A DNA stretch of 64,000 nucleotides, from positions 320,042 through 384,041 of the forward strand of contig RDEW01000014.1 in the NCBI GenBank assembly GCA_011109175.1, given 5' to 3'. Each line of letters opens with the position of its first letter. Positions within the stretch are counted from its first letter, which is position 1. The stretch is from Dicyema japonicum. Taxonomy: Eukaryota; Dicyemida; Rhombozoa; Dicyemidae. The notes beneath the pieces were generated by a model that was given only the letters and a program-made list of their open reading frames with translations, made no database searches and had not been told where the DNA came from. Positions 63,791-64,000 of this stretch are shown one piece after another. Both the position numbers and the translations under genes were made by a program.

Positions 63791-64000
63791 GATGTTATAA
63801 TAAAAGTAGACTGCTCCAGTTTTAGATGAGCATGACATTGTTAAGAACAATTATTGAAACAAGTTTTAAATGGATCTAATAAATCACTGAGTGAACATTG
63901 CCTTTCGAAGTTAAAATTCTAACGATTTTAGTAACTAACTGTTAATGCGCTTGAAAAACAAGTGTCGATAGAGAATAAGACATGCCTCAGCATGTTATAC
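63791..64000. other. Window end, nothing recognised
   Basis: AT-rich sequence continuing beyond the window. No coding similarity seen. Confidence 0.3.

Overview
Organism. This is nuclear DNA from an animal with very small spliceosomal introns, most of them 21-30 bp. The genes are animal genes: SMG1, SCAP, CENPJ/SAS-4, NME5, CLCC1, PP2A catalytic subunit, POLD1, YJU2 and eIF2-gamma. Canonical GT-AG introns of 22-26 bp interrupt nearly every conserved block. When they are removed, the reading frames of CENPJ (640 aa), PP2A-C (309 aa, the same length as the human protein) and CLCC1 (347 aa) close exactly. Animal gene content with introns this short fits a dicyemid mesozoan best, since that group is known for such introns. 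This is an inference, because no rRNA or mitochondrial marker is present. No bacterial, phage, plasmid or CRISPR feature was seen.

Layout. 0-6.4 kb: broken non-LTR retrotransposons of several families. 6.4-8.0 kb: EIF2S3 (-). 8-19 kb: more retrotransposon debris, a FLYWCH/MULE deletion derivative with terminal inverted repeats, and an unusual integrase plus hAT transposase element (16.1-18.3 kb). 19.4-23.1 kb: POLD1 (+). 23.2-25.5 kb: a second copy of the first retrotransposon family (-). 26.6-28.9 kb: CENPJ (+). 30.5-31.2 kb: NME5 (-). 34.3-42.6 kb: SMG1 (+), followed 21 bp later by a tiny membrane-protein gene. 43-46.3 kb: repeats and LINE remnants. 46.5-50.3 kb: SCAP (+). 51.5-52.6 kb: PP2A catalytic subunit (+). 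54-56.9 kb: LINE remnants and one weak gene candidate. 56.9-57.9 kb: YJU2 (-). 58-60 kb: LINE remnants. 60.1-61.2 kb: CLCC1-like (+), then a tyrosine-kinase C-lobe fragment. 62-64 kb: AT-rich DNA with a LINE 3' end and a SINE-like element.

How it fits together. The host genes are unrelated housekeeping and cell-biology genes: replication, translation initiation, splicing, mRNA surveillance, sterol sensing, phosphatase signalling, centriole/cilium and ER membrane. They do not form a pathway. The only operon-like pair is SMG1 with the small gene behind it. About half of the window is retroelement and DNA-transposon wreckage. Six recurring groups are labelled here as families A-F: A, R2-like RT with a C-terminal zinc knuckle; C, jockey-like; D, CR1/L2-like; E, RT with a conserved nuclease-like C-terminus; F, RTE-like; plus unassigned pieces. 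These labels come from motif reading, not phylogeny.

Caution. Four genes (EIF2S3, POLD1, NME5, YJU2) each need one single-base change in a mononucleotide run to keep frame. This points to base-calling errors in the assembly rather than pseudogenes. A few introns also lack GT-AG ends, as described below.
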